The translations under genes were made by a program, and so were the position numbers. Below the pieces are notes generated by a model. The model did no database searches and was not told the DNA's origin. It saw only the letters and a list, made by a program, of their open reading frames with translations. 64,000 nt of DNA from Opitutaceae bacterium. GTDB taxonomy: Bacteria > Verrucomicrobiota > Verrucomicrobiia > Opitutales > Opitutaceae. Positions within the stretch are counted from its first letter, which is position 1; the number at the start of each line of letters is the position of its first letter. The DNA is taken from assembly GCA_027482185.1 (NCBI GenBank), contig JAIXWF010000013.1, forward strand, positions 186,001-250,000. Reading direction: 5' to 3'. Shown in pieces: positions 36,605-45,953 of this stretch.

Positions 36605-38157
36605 GCTTCGGCGGGTCGGACCAAAGTCTTGCGCTGCACGAACGGCGCGCAGGCGGCGATGACGGGGATCAGCGATTGGAAAATCGCGGTGACGGCGACG
36701 CTCGCCACGGCCTCGTAGGAGTTGGCGAGGCCGAGAAAGATCGCGAAGGCGACGAGTCCTTCCGTCGACATCAGCGGCTTTTTCGAGGTGTACGCTTCGC
36801 CCCAGGCAAAAAAGAGTCCCATGGCGAGGCCGACCAGAAGCGCGCCTTTGATCGAACCGAAGTTGCCGTAGGCTTCCGCGAGCATGCCCCAAGCGATGTA
36901 GGTGGTCAGCGTCGATTGCAGGTCCTGGCGCCCGAAGTGGACGTTGAGCTGGATCTGGCCCTCGTGCGTGCGCGGTTTGCTCGGCCAGAGGATGCGCGGC
37001 ACCAGCAGCGGCGGGATGATCGCGTACGTCTTGCCGTCGAGCGGCGGGACTTTGCCGACCTCGGTGGCGTCGATCACGAAGAGCAGGTTCTGCAGGTTGT
37101 TCAGCCGTTCGAAAATGCTCTGCTCGCCCTTGGCGCCGCGGCCCTGCCGGGCGGCCAGCGTGGCGGCGTCCTCGTTTTCGCCGGCGCCGGTCAGCGACTT
37201 GATGCCGGCCTGCGTCCATTCGACGTAGAACGTCGGGAGCTGGGTCAGGCCCGAGGCGGGCGGAGTTTCCTCGTCCGGAGTTTGCCAGTAGCGGCCGCGC
37301 ATCTCGTATTTGCCCGAATTGAAGAACGAGAGCAGGCACGTCATCACGACGATGAACCGCCACGGCAGCTGGCCGCGGCTCCAGAACAGCCCGATGATCA
37401 CCGAGGCAACGACGACGGCGGCGGACGACAGCAGCAAGCTCGAGGCGCTGATCATGCAGTTCAGCGCCATCAGCGCCCAGAACAGCGTGCGGGAAACGGG
37501 CGGCATGTCGCCCGAGCCCAGAATCATGGAGAGCAGAAAAAATCCCGAGGCGCTGGCGGCCGCGGTCACCGCGCCGACAATCGGGTAGGAGCCGCTCGGC
37601 AGCAGTTCGAAAATGAAGGTCGTCAGGTCGAGACTTTGCAGGACGAGGAACAGCGTCGCTCCGCCCGCGAGACCGAAGCCGAGCCGGCTCAGGCCGGCGA
37701 CGCCGTCGCGATCGATGCCGACCAGCACGTAGGCACGGCCGTCCGCCGGATGGATGACTTGCAGCGCGATCCGCCAACCCCCGATCATGGCGAGGGCAAA
37801 GACGAGCACCTGCAGGCCGGCGGAACTGATGAACTCGGCGGGATATTGCCGGAGAATCTCGTGGTTGTTGAGGATCGGCAGCCCGTTGATCACGAGTTGC
37901 TGGACCACGAGCATCGGCAGCAGGGGCACGCCGATGCCGAGCGCGGCCCACACCCGCAGTGCGACCGCCGAGCCCGCGGCGATGTAGGCGAACGCGAGGG
38001 CGCCCGGATTGCCGGAGAAAAACAGGTAAGCCACACCGGCGCCGAGCAGAACCGTGAATCTCACGAACAGGCGGCGGATCATCGTCTTCACGTTTTCCGT
38101 GAGGTCGCCCATCAGGGTGTAGCGGTCGAGCGACGGAGCGGTGGCGACGGGGGGCAT
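36601..38157 (-). CDS. Wzy-like polysaccharide polymerase, polytopic membrane protein
   Basis: A 518-residue protein with about 12 hydrophobic segments and a large polar loop (about residues 290-400) between membrane parts, including VPRILWPSKPRTHEGQIQLN. The size, topology and the location in an EPS operon suggest a Wzy-type polymerase that joins repeat units in the periplasm; Wzy proteins share little sequence, so this rests on context. The PRILWPSKP form occurs in O-antigen-polymerase-like proteins of EPS loci. Exosortase was considered and rejected. It overlaps the downstream GT4 by GTGA and follows the acyltransferase gene after 27 bases. Confidence 0.65.
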   Translation of the reverse strand: MPPVATAPSLDRYTLMGDLTENVKTMIRRLFVRFTVLLGAGVAYLFFSGNPGALAFAYIAAGSAVALRVWAALGIGVPLLPMLVVQQLVINGLPILNNHEILRQYPAEFISSAGLQVLVFALAMIGGWRIALQVIHPADGRAYVLVGIDRDGVAGLSRLGFGLAGGATLFLVLQSLDLTTFIFELLPSGSYPIVGAVTAAASASGFFLLSMILGSGDMPPVSRTLFWALMALNCMISASSLLLSSAAVVVASVIIGLFWSRGQLPWRFIVVMTCLLSFFNSGKYEMRGRYWQTPDEETPPASGLTQLPTFYVEWTQAGIKSLTGAGENEDAATLAARQGRGAKGEQSIFERLNNLQNLLFVIDATEVGKVPPLDGKTYAIIPPLLVPRILWPSKPRTHEGQIQLNVHFGRQDLQSTLTTYIAWGMLAEAYGNFGSIKGALLVGLAMGLFFAWGEAYTSKKPLMSTEGLVAFAIFLGLANSYEAVASVAVTAIFQSLIPVIAACAPFVQRKTLVRPAEA

Positions 38158-38184
38158 GGCGGTTCGAGGTGCGGGCAGGGCGAG

Positions 38185-39276
38185 TCAGCGCAACGCCGTG
38201 CGGCGGGCAAACCGATTAGCTTCGGCGCGGCGTTCGACCAAGACCCAGAAAACCCAGGCGGCGCCGACCGCGGCGGCGACTCCGCCCAGCCACAGCAAGG
38301 CAAACCACGGCGAGCTCGGAGCCACGAAACGGCTGCCCAAATTCATCACGCGGGTGAGGACCGGCACGTGCACCAGGTACAGGGAGAACGAGAAGACTCC
38401 GATCCAGCCGAGCCAACGCGCCGGCCGCGCGGCGGCGAGCCTCGTCTCCCACGGTTGCAGCACGACGAGCAGCCAGGCGAACGCCAGGGCCGCGAGCCGG
38501 GCGGTGCCGGCGTACGAACCGATCGCGCCGAGGGCCAGCAGCGTCATCGCGGCGAGCAAGCCGAGCGCGAGCCGGCGCCGCGGGCCGTCCGGCGAACCTT
38601 GCAGCGCGGCCGCGACGCACATGCCGGCGAAGAACTCGGGCCAGGCGGTGAGCAGGGCCAGCGGTCCCGCGGCCGCCGCGGCGAGGCCGATTCCGGGCAA
38701 GGCCAGCCCGCCGGCGAGCAGGAGGAAGCCGTCCGGTCCGAACCGGAAGCTCCGCGCGAGGGCCAGAGTTCCGCCGGCAAGGGCGTAGAAGCCCACTTCG
38801 AGCGCGAGCGTCCAGCTGACCAACAGGTACGGCGTCGTGCCGGCAAACAGGTGCGTCAACGTCAGGTCCGCGATGCCCGCGCCGGCATTCGCGGGCAGAA
38901 TCGGGACCGTGGCATTCGGGGAGAAGGTCCGCGTCAGGACGTTCAGCGCCGCCGCGAGGACGAGGGCGGCCCAATACGTCGGAAAGATCCTTCGCGCCCG
39001 GTCCTGCCAGAAGGCCGCGACGCTTTCCCCGGTGCGCAACGCGCGGGTCAGTCTGATCCAAATGCAGACGCCGCTGATCACGAAAAAGAGATGGAGCCCG
39101 AGCCAGCCCCACTCGGCCGCGGAGCGCACCGGCGCCAGCGGTGCCCAGACCGGAGCCGCATAGAAGGCGCCGAAACTGTGAAACAGCGTCACCGCCAGCG
39201 CCGCCAGGCCGCGCCAGGCGCCGAGCAGCGGATATCGTTCCGTCGCGGCGGGAGCCGCCGTAGGCGCGGACCTCAC
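38185..39276 (-). CDS. Acyltransferase family 3 membrane protein (OafA/YrhL type)
   Basis: A 363-residue protein with about 10 membrane segments. YPLLGAWRGLAALAVTLFHS at the N-terminus holds the conserved R and catalytic His; LHLFFVISGVCIWIRL and FWQDRARRIFPTYW follow, the classic OafA/NodX pattern. Such enzymes move acetyl or other acyl groups across the inner membrane onto sugars of O-antigen or EPS. The GTG at 39276 gives a GTGA overlap with the upstream gene; the TTG two codons further upstream is unlikely. Confidence 0.86.
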   Translation of the reverse strand: MRSAPTAAPAATERYPLLGAWRGLAALAVTLFHSFGAFYAAPVWAPLAPVRSAAEWGWLGLHLFFVISGVCIWIRLTRALRTGESVAAFWQDRARRIFPTYWAALVLAAALNVLTRTFSPNATVPILPANAGAGIADLTLTHLFAGTTPYLLVSWTLALEVGFYALAGGTLALARSFRFGPDGFLLLAGGLALPGIGLAAAAAGPLALLTAWPEFFAGMCVAAALQGSPDGPRRRLALGLLAAMTLLALGAIGSYAGTARLAALAFAWLLVVLQPWETRLAAARPARWLGWIGVFSFSLYLVHVPVLTRVMNLGSRFVAPSSPWFALLWLGGVAAAVGAAWVFWVLVERRAEANRFARRTALR

Positions 39277-39734
39277 GGCCAATGGATCTCCCCCCGGGTG
39301 AAGTCGCGGTATGACCGAACGCCCAGGTCGCCGGCGCCGAGCCGAAACACCCCGAGGCCGGGCACGGCGCGGATCCGCGCGAGATTGCCCGCCGGATCGC
39401 CCATGCTGCTGAAGCTGTGCGGGTGGAACTCGACCACGGTCGCTGAACCCGGCGGCAACGCCAGCGTCATCACGCCGACATTCGCGCCGAGATCGGGAAA
39501 CCGCCTCCGGCTCGCCGTCCGTTCAAGCAGCCGGTCTTGGATTTGCCGGTCGATGGTTTTGTAGCTGCGGCCGCCGGTCCGAGCCCGGGCGTGCGTCACG
39601 GCGTTGAAGGCGATCCGCCCGCCGTGAAACGGCTGCGTGAGGACGAGGTTGCGCGCGCAGCGCTTGGCGATTCGCCTCAGCCGGGCAATCGAGTGGAGCC
39701 GGTCGGTGACGGCGCGGAAAAGCGAATCGGCCAT
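39273..39734 (-). pseudogene. Truncated FkbM-type methyltransferase, probable remnant
   Basis: 153 residues. The N-terminal part fits other FkbM proteins: SYKTIDRQIQDRLLE followed by FPDLGANVGVMTLALPPGS, the SAM motif I, and VVEFHPHSFSS in the place of motif II. After about residue 110 the likeness stops, and the protein ends without the K-I-D-V-E-G signature found in the other FkbM genes here (normal length 245-285). The frame is intact and keeps 4-base coupling to the acyltransferase gene, so it may survive only to pass ribosomes on. A short functional protein cannot be excluded. Confidence 0.6.
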
Positions 39735-39738
39735 GCGG

Positions 39739-40782
39739 TCAGGCGCCGGCGAGGGCGATCCGTTCGCGGTACAGCGCGAGATATTGGCCGGCGCAAACCT
39801 GCACGTCGTAGTGCGTTTCCGCCCGGCGGCGGCATGCCGCCCGGTCCAAGGCGCCGAGCCCGGCGACGGCGGCGACGCCTTCCTCCACCGTGGCGAAGAA
39901 CAGGCCGGTTTTCCCCGGTTCGACGATCTCCGGCGCGGCGCCGCGCGCGCAGGTCAAAATCGGCGTGCCGCAGGCGAGCGCCTCGGCGTAAACGATGCCG
40001 AAAGGTTCGTCCCATTGGATCGGCAGCAGCAACGCCGCGGCCTGGCCGAGCAGCGCGTTTTTTCGGACGTCGTTCACTTCGCCGATCCACTCGATGCCGG
40101 GCTGCCCGAGATGGGGCGCGACCTCGCGGTCGAAGTACGCGGCGTCCGGTCCGGCGACGGGCCGGTTGCCGGCGAGGATGAGGCGGCGGCCGCTCGCCCG
40201 CGCGATCGCGATCGCGAGGTGCGGGCCTTTGATCGCGTCCATCCGGCTGAGGAAAACCAGCGGGGCGTCCGGCGCGACCCGCGGGGAAAACGTGTAGGTG
40301 CGGACGTCGACGAAATTCGGCACGGCCGCCCAGTCGCCGCCGCACGGGGCGCCGAGGTCGCGGATGTAGCCGCTGCAGCCCGTGAATTGCAGCGTGCCGC
40401 GGCGCGCCAACCGCAGCGCCAGACCGACCGTCGAGGGGCCGACATGCCGCTGGTACGACATGAGCTTGGGCAGGCGGCGCGGCTGCAGCGGGGTCAGGTA
40501 GGCGAGCCGGGCGAAACTGTGGAGCACGTCGGGCCGGAACCGCGCGGCCGCCCGGTGCAGCGCGAGGGCGTTGCGCAGGGTGTCGAGCCGGCCGGCGACG
40601 TTTTCCCCGGGCCACGGGAAAAACGCGTCCACCGGCGCCGGCGAGCCGGCTTTGCCGACCAAGCCGACCGTGTGGCCGCGGGCGCGAAACTCCGCGATCA
40701 GGCTGGCGACGATGCGCTCGATGCCGCCGTACCCGGCGGGCGGCACGGGCAAAATCGGGTCGGCGGCGAGCAGGATGCGCAT
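39739..40782 (-). CDS. Glycosyltransferase family 4
   Basis: A 347-residue GT-B transferase. ILLAADPILPVPPAGYGGIE is the acceptor-domain start with the G-G-I-E loop; PLVFLSRMDAIKGPHLAIAI begins the donor domain; DEPFGIVYAEALACGTPILT has the E-x7-E motif, followed by GAAPEIVEPGKTGLF. This AviGT4-like pattern is common in EPS loci. The ATG at 40782 is chosen because the first strand begins there; a GTG at 40803 would add seven residues and create a GTGA overlap with the upstream gene, as is usual in this operon. Confidence 0.87.
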   Translation of the reverse strand: MRILLAADPILPVPPAGYGGIERIVASLIAEFRARGHTVGLVGKAGSPAPVDAFFPWPGENVAGRLDTLRNALALHRAAARFRPDVLHSFARLAYLTPLQPRRLPKLMSYQRHVGPSTVGLALRLARRGTLQFTGCSGYIRDLGAPCGGDWAAVPNFVDVRTYTFSPRVAPDAPLVFLSRMDAIKGPHLAIAIARASGRRLILAGNRPVAGPDAAYFDREVAPHLGQPGIEWIGEVNDVRKNALLGQAAALLLPIQWDEPFGIVYAEALACGTPILTCARGAAPEIVEPGKTGLFFATVEEGVAAVAGLGALDRAACRRRAETHYDVQVCAGQYLALYRERIALAGA

Positions 40783-40799
40783 GGCGTCCGGCGAAGCTG

Positions 40800-42458
40800 T
40801 CACGGCTGCCGGGCGCTTGGCGAGGGCGCCATGGTCGCACTCCAGAGCACCAGACCCTCCGGCAACGGTGCCGCATGCCAGGCCCCGGCGCCGCGCAGCC
40901 CCGCGGTCCAGGCCGGCGGAGCCGCGGGATCGCGTCCCAGGGTGCGGACGTGCACCGCGCGGCCCGTCGCCCAAGCCGCGACCGATCCGGGCGGGCGGTA
41001 GATGTTGGCCATATCCTCGGCCACGGAGCGGCCGGCGTTGCGGTCGAGGACCCGGCCCCGCAGCCCGAGGGCGAGTTCCGGGTTGTCCACCACCCAGACG
41101 GTATCCGGCCCGGCATGACGGTCGAGTTCCCGGAGCACCGCGGCCTGGTCCTTGGCTCCGAGGGCGGGCAACGCGATGCCGTTGGGCCCGGCCGCGACGC
41201 CGGCCCCGCGGCAGGTCTTCAGGGCGGCCAGCGCGACGCCGGCCGCGGCAGGCAGCACGAGGTAGGCGAGCAGGCCCGCCGCCAAAGCCAGGCGGACGAG
41301 CTTGCCGGCCGCCGGCCGGATCGCCGCAGCGACCTGAACCACGGCCGGGAGCGCGGCCAGCCCGGGGACCACGAAGAAGCGGGTGTCGCGGGCGACGTTC
41401 GACGTCAGCCAAAGTCCCGCCATCAGGAGCGTGAAGCAGGCGAGGGCGCCCGCGGCGACCAGCGCCGGCAAGGGCAGCGGCGGTTGCCCGCGGGCGAGCC
41501 GCGGCAGGCAAAGCAGCAGCACCGCCCCGGGAATTCCGACGAGCGCCACCGCGGCGGAACCGAAATGGCCGGGTCCGAAAATCCCCGGGTAGACCAGCAG
41601 CGCGAACCAGGCACCGCCGGCGTCCGCCAGGCCCAGCGCCGGATTCCCGAATCCGAAGAGCAGCAGATCGACCCCCGAGGCGCCGCCGTCCGGTCCGCCG
41701 GTCGGATCCGCGGCCCCGAGCGAGGCGTGGTAGAGCCGCAGCGCGGCGGGCACAACCGCGAGGCCGAGCGCGCACGGCACCGCGGCGCGCAGCCCGGGAC
41801 CGAATCCCGCCAGCCGGCGCCGCCAGACCGCGAAGGCCGCGCCCGCGACGACGGCGAGCACCACCACGAACAGGGAGTATTTGAAAAGGTAGGACGCTCC
41901 CGCGACGGCGCCCGCCGCCAAGGCGAGCCAGCCGACGGACTTGGCGTGAATCCGCGCCAGCAAGGCGACCGCGCCGAGATAGAGCCAAGGCGCGAGGCCG
42001 AAAACGAAGGCCTCGGCGGAAAAGCGGAACAGCGGGCCGGCCGCATAGGGGAGCCAAGGCAGCGCCGCGGCGGCCGGCGCCAGCCAGGGGTCGCCCCATC
42101 CGCATCGCCGCCACCACCATAGCCAGCCAAGGCAGCCGGCGGCGCTGCATGCCAACGCGAGGCATCGCAACGCCGCCCCGTAACCTAGGCCCAATTCGCC
42201 GAGGCCGGCGACAAGCACGGGAAGGGCCGGCGGCCACCAGCCGATCGGTTCGGGCAAATCGCGGGCGAGGTCGGTCGGATCGACGCGGAGGCGGATGTTC
42301 CACGCCGGCGATTCGCCCCGTGAATACTGGTCCAGGGCCTGGAGTTGCACCACCGGGTCGTAGTAGTGCAGGCCCTGCGGGATCCAGCCGGCGAGACCGG
42401 CCAAAATCAACCAGGAGCATAGGCCGATCAGATGGGCCCGTGGCATGGAGCGGGTCAT
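40800..42458 (-). CDS. Polytopic membrane protein, GT-C-like
   Basis: A 552-residue protein with about 11 to 13 membrane segments and a soluble C-terminal part (about 440-552, with TVWVVDNPELALGLRGRVLD). The first loop, GLHYYDPVVQLQALDQYSRG then WNIRLRVDPTDLARDLPEP, has acidic residues in the place expected for a GT-C catalytic loop. No named family fits clearly. GT-C enzymes use polyprenyl-phosphate sugars on the periplasmic side, which would mean late decoration of the polymer. It overlaps the upstream gene by ATGA. Confidence 0.55.
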   Translation of the reverse strand: MTRSMPRAHLIGLCSWLILAGLAGWIPQGLHYYDPVVQLQALDQYSRGESPAWNIRLRVDPTDLARDLPEPIGWWPPALPVLVAGLGELGLGYGAALRCLALACSAAGCLGWLWWWRRCGWGDPWLAPAAAALPWLPYAAGPLFRFSAEAFVFGLAPWLYLGAVALLARIHAKSVGWLALAAGAVAGASYLFKYSLFVVVLAVVAGAAFAVWRRRLAGFGPGLRAAVPCALGLAVVPAALRLYHASLGAADPTGGPDGGASGVDLLLFGFGNPALGLADAGGAWFALLVYPGIFGPGHFGSAAVALVGIPGAVLLLCLPRLARGQPPLPLPALVAAGALACFTLLMAGLWLTSNVARDTRFFVVPGLAALPAVVQVAAAIRPAAGKLVRLALAAGLLAYLVLPAAAGVALAALKTCRGAGVAAGPNGIALPALGAKDQAAVLRELDRHAGPDTVWVVDNPELALGLRGRVLDRNAGRSVAEDMANIYRPPGSVAAWATGRAVHVRTLGRDPAAPPAWTAGLRGAGAWHAAPLPEGLVLWSATMAPSPSARQP

Positions 42459-43438
42459 GGCCGCTGCTCCGCCTCGAACCATCGCTCCCACTGCGGCAGG
42501 TCGAAATCGCTCAGGCCGCGTTGCCCCTCGGGCACGCGACCCGCGGCGACGGCGGCCAGCAGGCGCGGCAGCAGGGTGAGATAAGTTTCGTTCTTGGTCG
42601 TCGGGTGCAACAGCCAGGCCCGCTCGTCCGCGAGGTTCAGTCGCCGCGCGCCCCGCGGACCGAGCACGAGGTGCAGCAGGGTCTCGGGCCCGGGCGGATA
42701 GCCGCGGTCGATCAGCCGGCGCAACCGGTACTGCAACGCCCGGGCCGGTCCGACCAGCGGCAGGTGCGGGGCAAGCCGTTCGCGGTCGACCAGCAGACAC
42801 CGGGTGCTGAACCAATCGTTGAGCCAACCGGCCGGGACCCGCTCGGCGGGCCGCGCCTCGTGGCGCGATGGCGCGTCCTCGCCGGCGTGCCGGGCAAAAC
42901 CCGGCGGAGAAATCCGCGGCGTGGCCATCACCGCCGTCGGCACGCCCGGCCAGGCCGCCAGCGCGTGGGCGACCCAGCTGAATCCGGGCTCCTGATACAG
43001 GCAGAGATCGGCGTCGTAGTGCACGACGTAGCGCGTGGCGGGCAGGTCCAGCGCGGCCCAGTAGGCCATGAACGCGCAGCCGCCGTAGTCGTGGGTTTCG
43101 CGCATCCAGGGCCGCGCGTAGCGGCGCGCCCAGATTCCGAAACGGGCATCGCCGGGTTCGAGGTACTCGACCCGGTCGAACCAGCCGGCGGTCCGCAACG
43201 CTTCGGCGATCGCCCGGATGTGCGCGAGCCGCGGGGCGAAGGCGGCCGTCGGCAGGCGCCGTTCCGGGTCGAAGATCCGCGTGCGTTGCGGCCGGCAGCA
43301 ATCGACGACGGCGAGTCGCTCCGCGGCGTCGGGATGGGCGCGGACGAGCGCCGGCACGGTCAGCTCCGCGTAGGCGGCGTCGCCGGCGCAGAGGTTGATC
43401 TGGAGCGTGTAGCGCCCGGACTCGTCCCGCGTGGTCAT
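42455..43438 (-). CDS. Putative GT-A-fold glycosyltransferase, family unassigned
   Basis: A 327-residue soluble protein. A YVVHYDADLCLYQEP stretch in the middle has a DxD (D-A-D) in a hydrophobic strand context, as in GT-A transferases; it begins LQINLCAGDAAYAELTVPAL, a strand-helix unit that could bind a nucleotide sugar. Otherwise it is unlike GT2 and GT8. Its position between two glycosyltransferase-type genes, with 4-base overlaps on both sides, supports a sugar-transfer role, but this is inference. Confidence 0.5.
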   Translation of the reverse strand: MTTRDESGRYTLQINLCAGDAAYAELTVPALVRAHPDAAERLAVVDCCRPQRTRIFDPERRLPTAAFAPRLAHIRAIAEALRTAGWFDRVEYLEPGDARFGIWARRYARPWMRETHDYGGCAFMAYWAALDLPATRYVVHYDADLCLYQEPGFSWVAHALAAWPGVPTAVMATPRISPPGFARHAGEDAPSRHEARPAERVPAGWLNDWFSTRCLLVDRERLAPHLPLVGPARALQYRLRRLIDRGYPPGPETLLHLVLGPRGARRLNLADERAWLLHPTTKNETYLTLLPRLLAAVAAGRVPEGQRGLSDFDLPQWERWFEAEQRP

Positions 43439-44688
43439 GCGCGTGCGGCGGGCCCCGGTCCGATTTCCGCCACGGCGGCGAGCAGGGCCTTTTGCTCAAG
43501 GTCCCAGCAGTAACGCCGCCGGCCGAGGTCCCACGCCGTTTCCCGGGCCGCCGCCATGCCGGCCGCATCGCCGAACCAACGGTCGAGGAGCGCCGCCGTT
43601 TCCGCGGTGGACTCCGGCCGGGCCAACAGGGCGGCGCAGCCCAGGTCCGGGGCGAGGGCCGCTTGGGCCGCGGTCGGGGAGAGCAGCTGCGGCACGCCGG
43701 CGAGCAGGTAGGCGAAAACCTTGTTGGTCAGGCAGAGATCCCGGTTCGGCGGCGTGCTTTGCTCCAGCGCGAGCCCGAGGTCCATGCCGGCGGCGAGGCG
43801 GACCATCTCGCGGGGAGGGCCGGGCGGCAGGAAGACCACGCGCCCCGGGCAGCCCGCGGCCCGGGACCGCGTTTGCAGGTCGTGGCGGTAGGCGTCCGAG
43901 ACGAAGCCGCGCAGGTGCAATTCGGCCGGCGTGCGCATCCGGCCGAGGACGGCGACCATGTCCTCGAGGCCGCGGCCGGGACCGATCGTTTGGGAAAACC
44001 AATAGAGCCGCGCCGGCTGCCCGGTACCTGTACGCGCAGCGGGGACCGGCGCCGCAGGCGACTCCGCGAGCGGAAACGTATTCAGCAGCACCATCGGCCG
44101 CCGGCCGTAGTCGGCCGCGTAGCGTTCGGCCATCAGCGGCGCGGCGGTGGTGAACAACGCGCAGCCGGGCAGTTCGTGGGTTTGCACCAGCCGGCGGGCC
44201 CGGCGTTCGGCGGGCGGAAAATCGCCCTCGAGGTCGTGGAAATCCTCCGCGTCGAAGCCGTAGCGCACGCCCCGCGCCGCGGCAGCGGCGGCGGCCGCGG
44301 GCAGGCCGGCGAGGCAATGGCCGAAATAGAAGTCGGCGCCGACGCCGGCGGCGATCCGGCCCAGATGCAGCGCGTCCGCGTGCAGGGCGCGGGCGGCGGC
44401 GGCGGCGCTCACAGTATTCGAATGCAGGATACGGCGGCGGCTGAGTTCCCGGAGCAGCTTCCGGAACAGCCCCGGCCCGGAGCGGCCGAGATCGACCCGG
44501 GTGCACGGCCAGGCCGCGCCGGCCAGCAGCGTGGCGTCGAGCGCGTCGGCCGGCGGGAAATGCCGGCCCGCGACGACGTGCACCTCGTAGCCCGCGGCCG
44601 CGAGCGCGTCGGCGTTCTTGACCAGCCGCGGCGTCGAAGCCACGTGGCCGGGCGTGATCAGGCAGATCCGGCGGACGGCGGCGGTCAC
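43435..44688 (-). CDS. Glycosyltransferase family 4-like
   Basis: A 417-residue GT-B-type protein. Begins RICLITPGHVASTPRLVKNA, the acceptor loop of a GT4 branch often found in O-antigen loci; FDAEDFHDLEGDFP is a second mark of this branch; donor region ARLYWFSQTIGPGRGLEDMV and EQSTPPNRDLCLTNKVFAYL replace the standard E-x7-E motif. The GTG at 44688 gives a GTGA overlap with the upstream gene and starts just before the first strand. The donor sugar is unknown. Confidence 0.75.
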   Translation of the reverse strand: MTAAVRRICLITPGHVASTPRLVKNADALAAAGYEVHVVAGRHFPPADALDATLLAGAAWPCTRVDLGRSGPGLFRKLLRELSRRRILHSNTVSAAAAARALHADALHLGRIAAGVGADFYFGHCLAGLPAAAAAAAARGVRYGFDAEDFHDLEGDFPPAERRARRLVQTHELPGCALFTTAAPLMAERYAADYGRRPMVLLNTFPLAESPAAPVPAARTGTGQPARLYWFSQTIGPGRGLEDMVAVLGRMRTPAELHLRGFVSDAYRHDLQTRSRAAGCPGRVVFLPPGPPREMVRLAAGMDLGLALEQSTPPNRDLCLTNKVFAYLLAGVPQLLSPTAAQAALAPDLGCAALLARPESTAETAALLDRWFGDAAGMAAARETAWDLGRRRYCWDLEQKALLAAVAEIGPGPAARA

Positions 44689-45953
44689 GGCGAGACGGGG
44701 CGGGCGAAGAAGCCCGCTTGGTCGAGCACGCCGGCGAGGGCGCGGCGGTAGTCGGCCCATTGCCAGCCGGCGGCGGTGGCGCGGGCCCCGGTCCGCATGG
44801 CGGCGAGCTGCCCGCGGTGGGAAAGGCACCAGGCCACGGCTTCGGCGATCGCGTCGCTGCTCCCCGCCGGAATCACCAGCCCGTTTTCATCCGCGCGCAG
44901 CAGATCGGCCGCGCCGGCGCGGTCGGTCGTGATGACCGGCACACCTTGCGACCAAGCTTCCGTGACCACCATGCCGAATCCGTCGCACAGCGTGGGAAAC
45001 AGCAGCGCGTCGGCGCGGCCGTATTCCGGCATCAGGGCCGCGCGCGGGATCGAGCCCCGGAGCTCGATGCCTTCGGGCAGCGGCCGCAGGACGCGGTCGG
45101 GCAGCGTCACGGCGCCGAAGACACGGAGGGTGGCGTGCCGGCCGAGCCCGGACCGCCGCCAGGCCTCGACGACGTAGTGCGCGCCTTTCCGGATACTGAA
45201 AGTCCCCGCCCAGATCAGGTTGAGTTTCCCGTCGCCCGTTCCGGAGGCGGGCGCGGGGGCGGCGGGCGGCGGGGCACCGTACGGCACGACGCGGGCCTTC
45301 GCGGGATCGAGCCCGGCGCGAATGTAGCTGTCGCGGGTGAAGCGCGAGGCCGCGATCACGAGATCGGCGGTGCGCAATTCCTCGCGCCGCCGCTCCAGGC
45401 GGCGCGCCTCGCGGTTCGCGGTATGGCGCTGATAGGCGGTCTGCAGCTCCGGAAACAGCGCCGTTTCCCGGGCCAGCAACCCGTGGACGAAGGCCGACTC
45501 GGGAGCCGGCACGTCGTAGGCCGATTTCAGGCCGAGTTCGCGCGCCCGGCGAAACGTGAACAGCGAACTGTGTTCGAAACCGTAGACGCCGCTGAGTCCG
45601 GAAGTGAGCCCGCGGCTCACGCGGCGGTCGAAACCGCGTTCGCTCCATTCCCAGACCAGATCGGTGGCCCGCCCGCCGCGGTCGACCGCACCCACGGCCA
45701 GCCGGAGCAGCTCGCCGTACGGATAGGTGCGGACCTTGCCGGCGGGCAGTTCGGTGACGGCGCGGCGCCGGAACTGCGCGGCGAGGTCTTTGCCCGCGAG
45801 GCGGGCCAGGGTGCCGGCGCCGCGCTGGTACCAGCGGTCCGGATCGTCGCAGACGGTCGTCGCGAAGTGATCAAGCCGGCCGGCTTCGTGCACGGCGCGG
45901 GCGGCCTGTTGCACGAACGGCGCCACGCTGGGATGGAACACCACCAGGCTCAT
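44685..45953 (-). CDS. Glycosyltransferase family 4
   Basis: A 422-residue GT-B transferase. The N-terminal domain is longer than usual (HPSVAPFVQQAARAVHEAG..); the donor domain has LNLIWAGTFSIRKGAHYVVE, LPTLCDGFGMVVTEAWSQGV with the E-x7-E-type motif in a variant form, and ITTDRAGAADLLRADENGLV. It resembles the GT4 branch with the R-K-G-A-H-Y block. Overlaps both neighbouring genes by 4 bases. Confidence 0.85.
   Translation of the reverse strand: MSLVVFHPSVAPFVQQAARAVHEAGRLDHFATTVCDDPDRWYQRGAGTLARLAGKDLAAQFRRRAVTELPAGKVRTYPYGELLRLAVGAVDRGGRATDLVWEWSERGFDRRVSRGLTSGLSGVYGFEHSSLFTFRRARELGLKSAYDVPAPESAFVHGLLARETALFPELQTAYQRHTANREARRLERRREELRTADLVIAASRFTRDSYIRAGLDPAKARVVPYGAPPPAAPAPASGTGDGKLNLIWAGTFSIRKGAHYVVEAWRRSGLGRHATLRVFGAVTLPDRVLRPLPEGIELRGSIPRAALMPEYGRADALLFPTLCDGFGMVVTEAWSQGVPVITTDRAGAADLLRADENGLVIPAGSSDAIAEAVAWCLSHRGQLAAMRTGARATAAGWQWADYRRALAGVLDQAGFFARPVSP

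Noticed and set aside
36601-38157. Exosortase for the PEP-CTERM protein
   Set aside because: The protein has the right general type (polytopic) but is longer, has a large polar loop, and no Cys/Arg/His arrangement typical of exosortase could be seen; Wzy-like fits better. The protein at 31018-32505 was rejected for the same role because it carries the Wzy_C block.
36676-39564. A 962-codon plus-strand frame opposite the polymerase and acyltransferase genes
   Set aside because: Charged low-complexity translation without recognisable domain; the minus-strand genes have clear membrane and enzyme features and 4-base overlaps.
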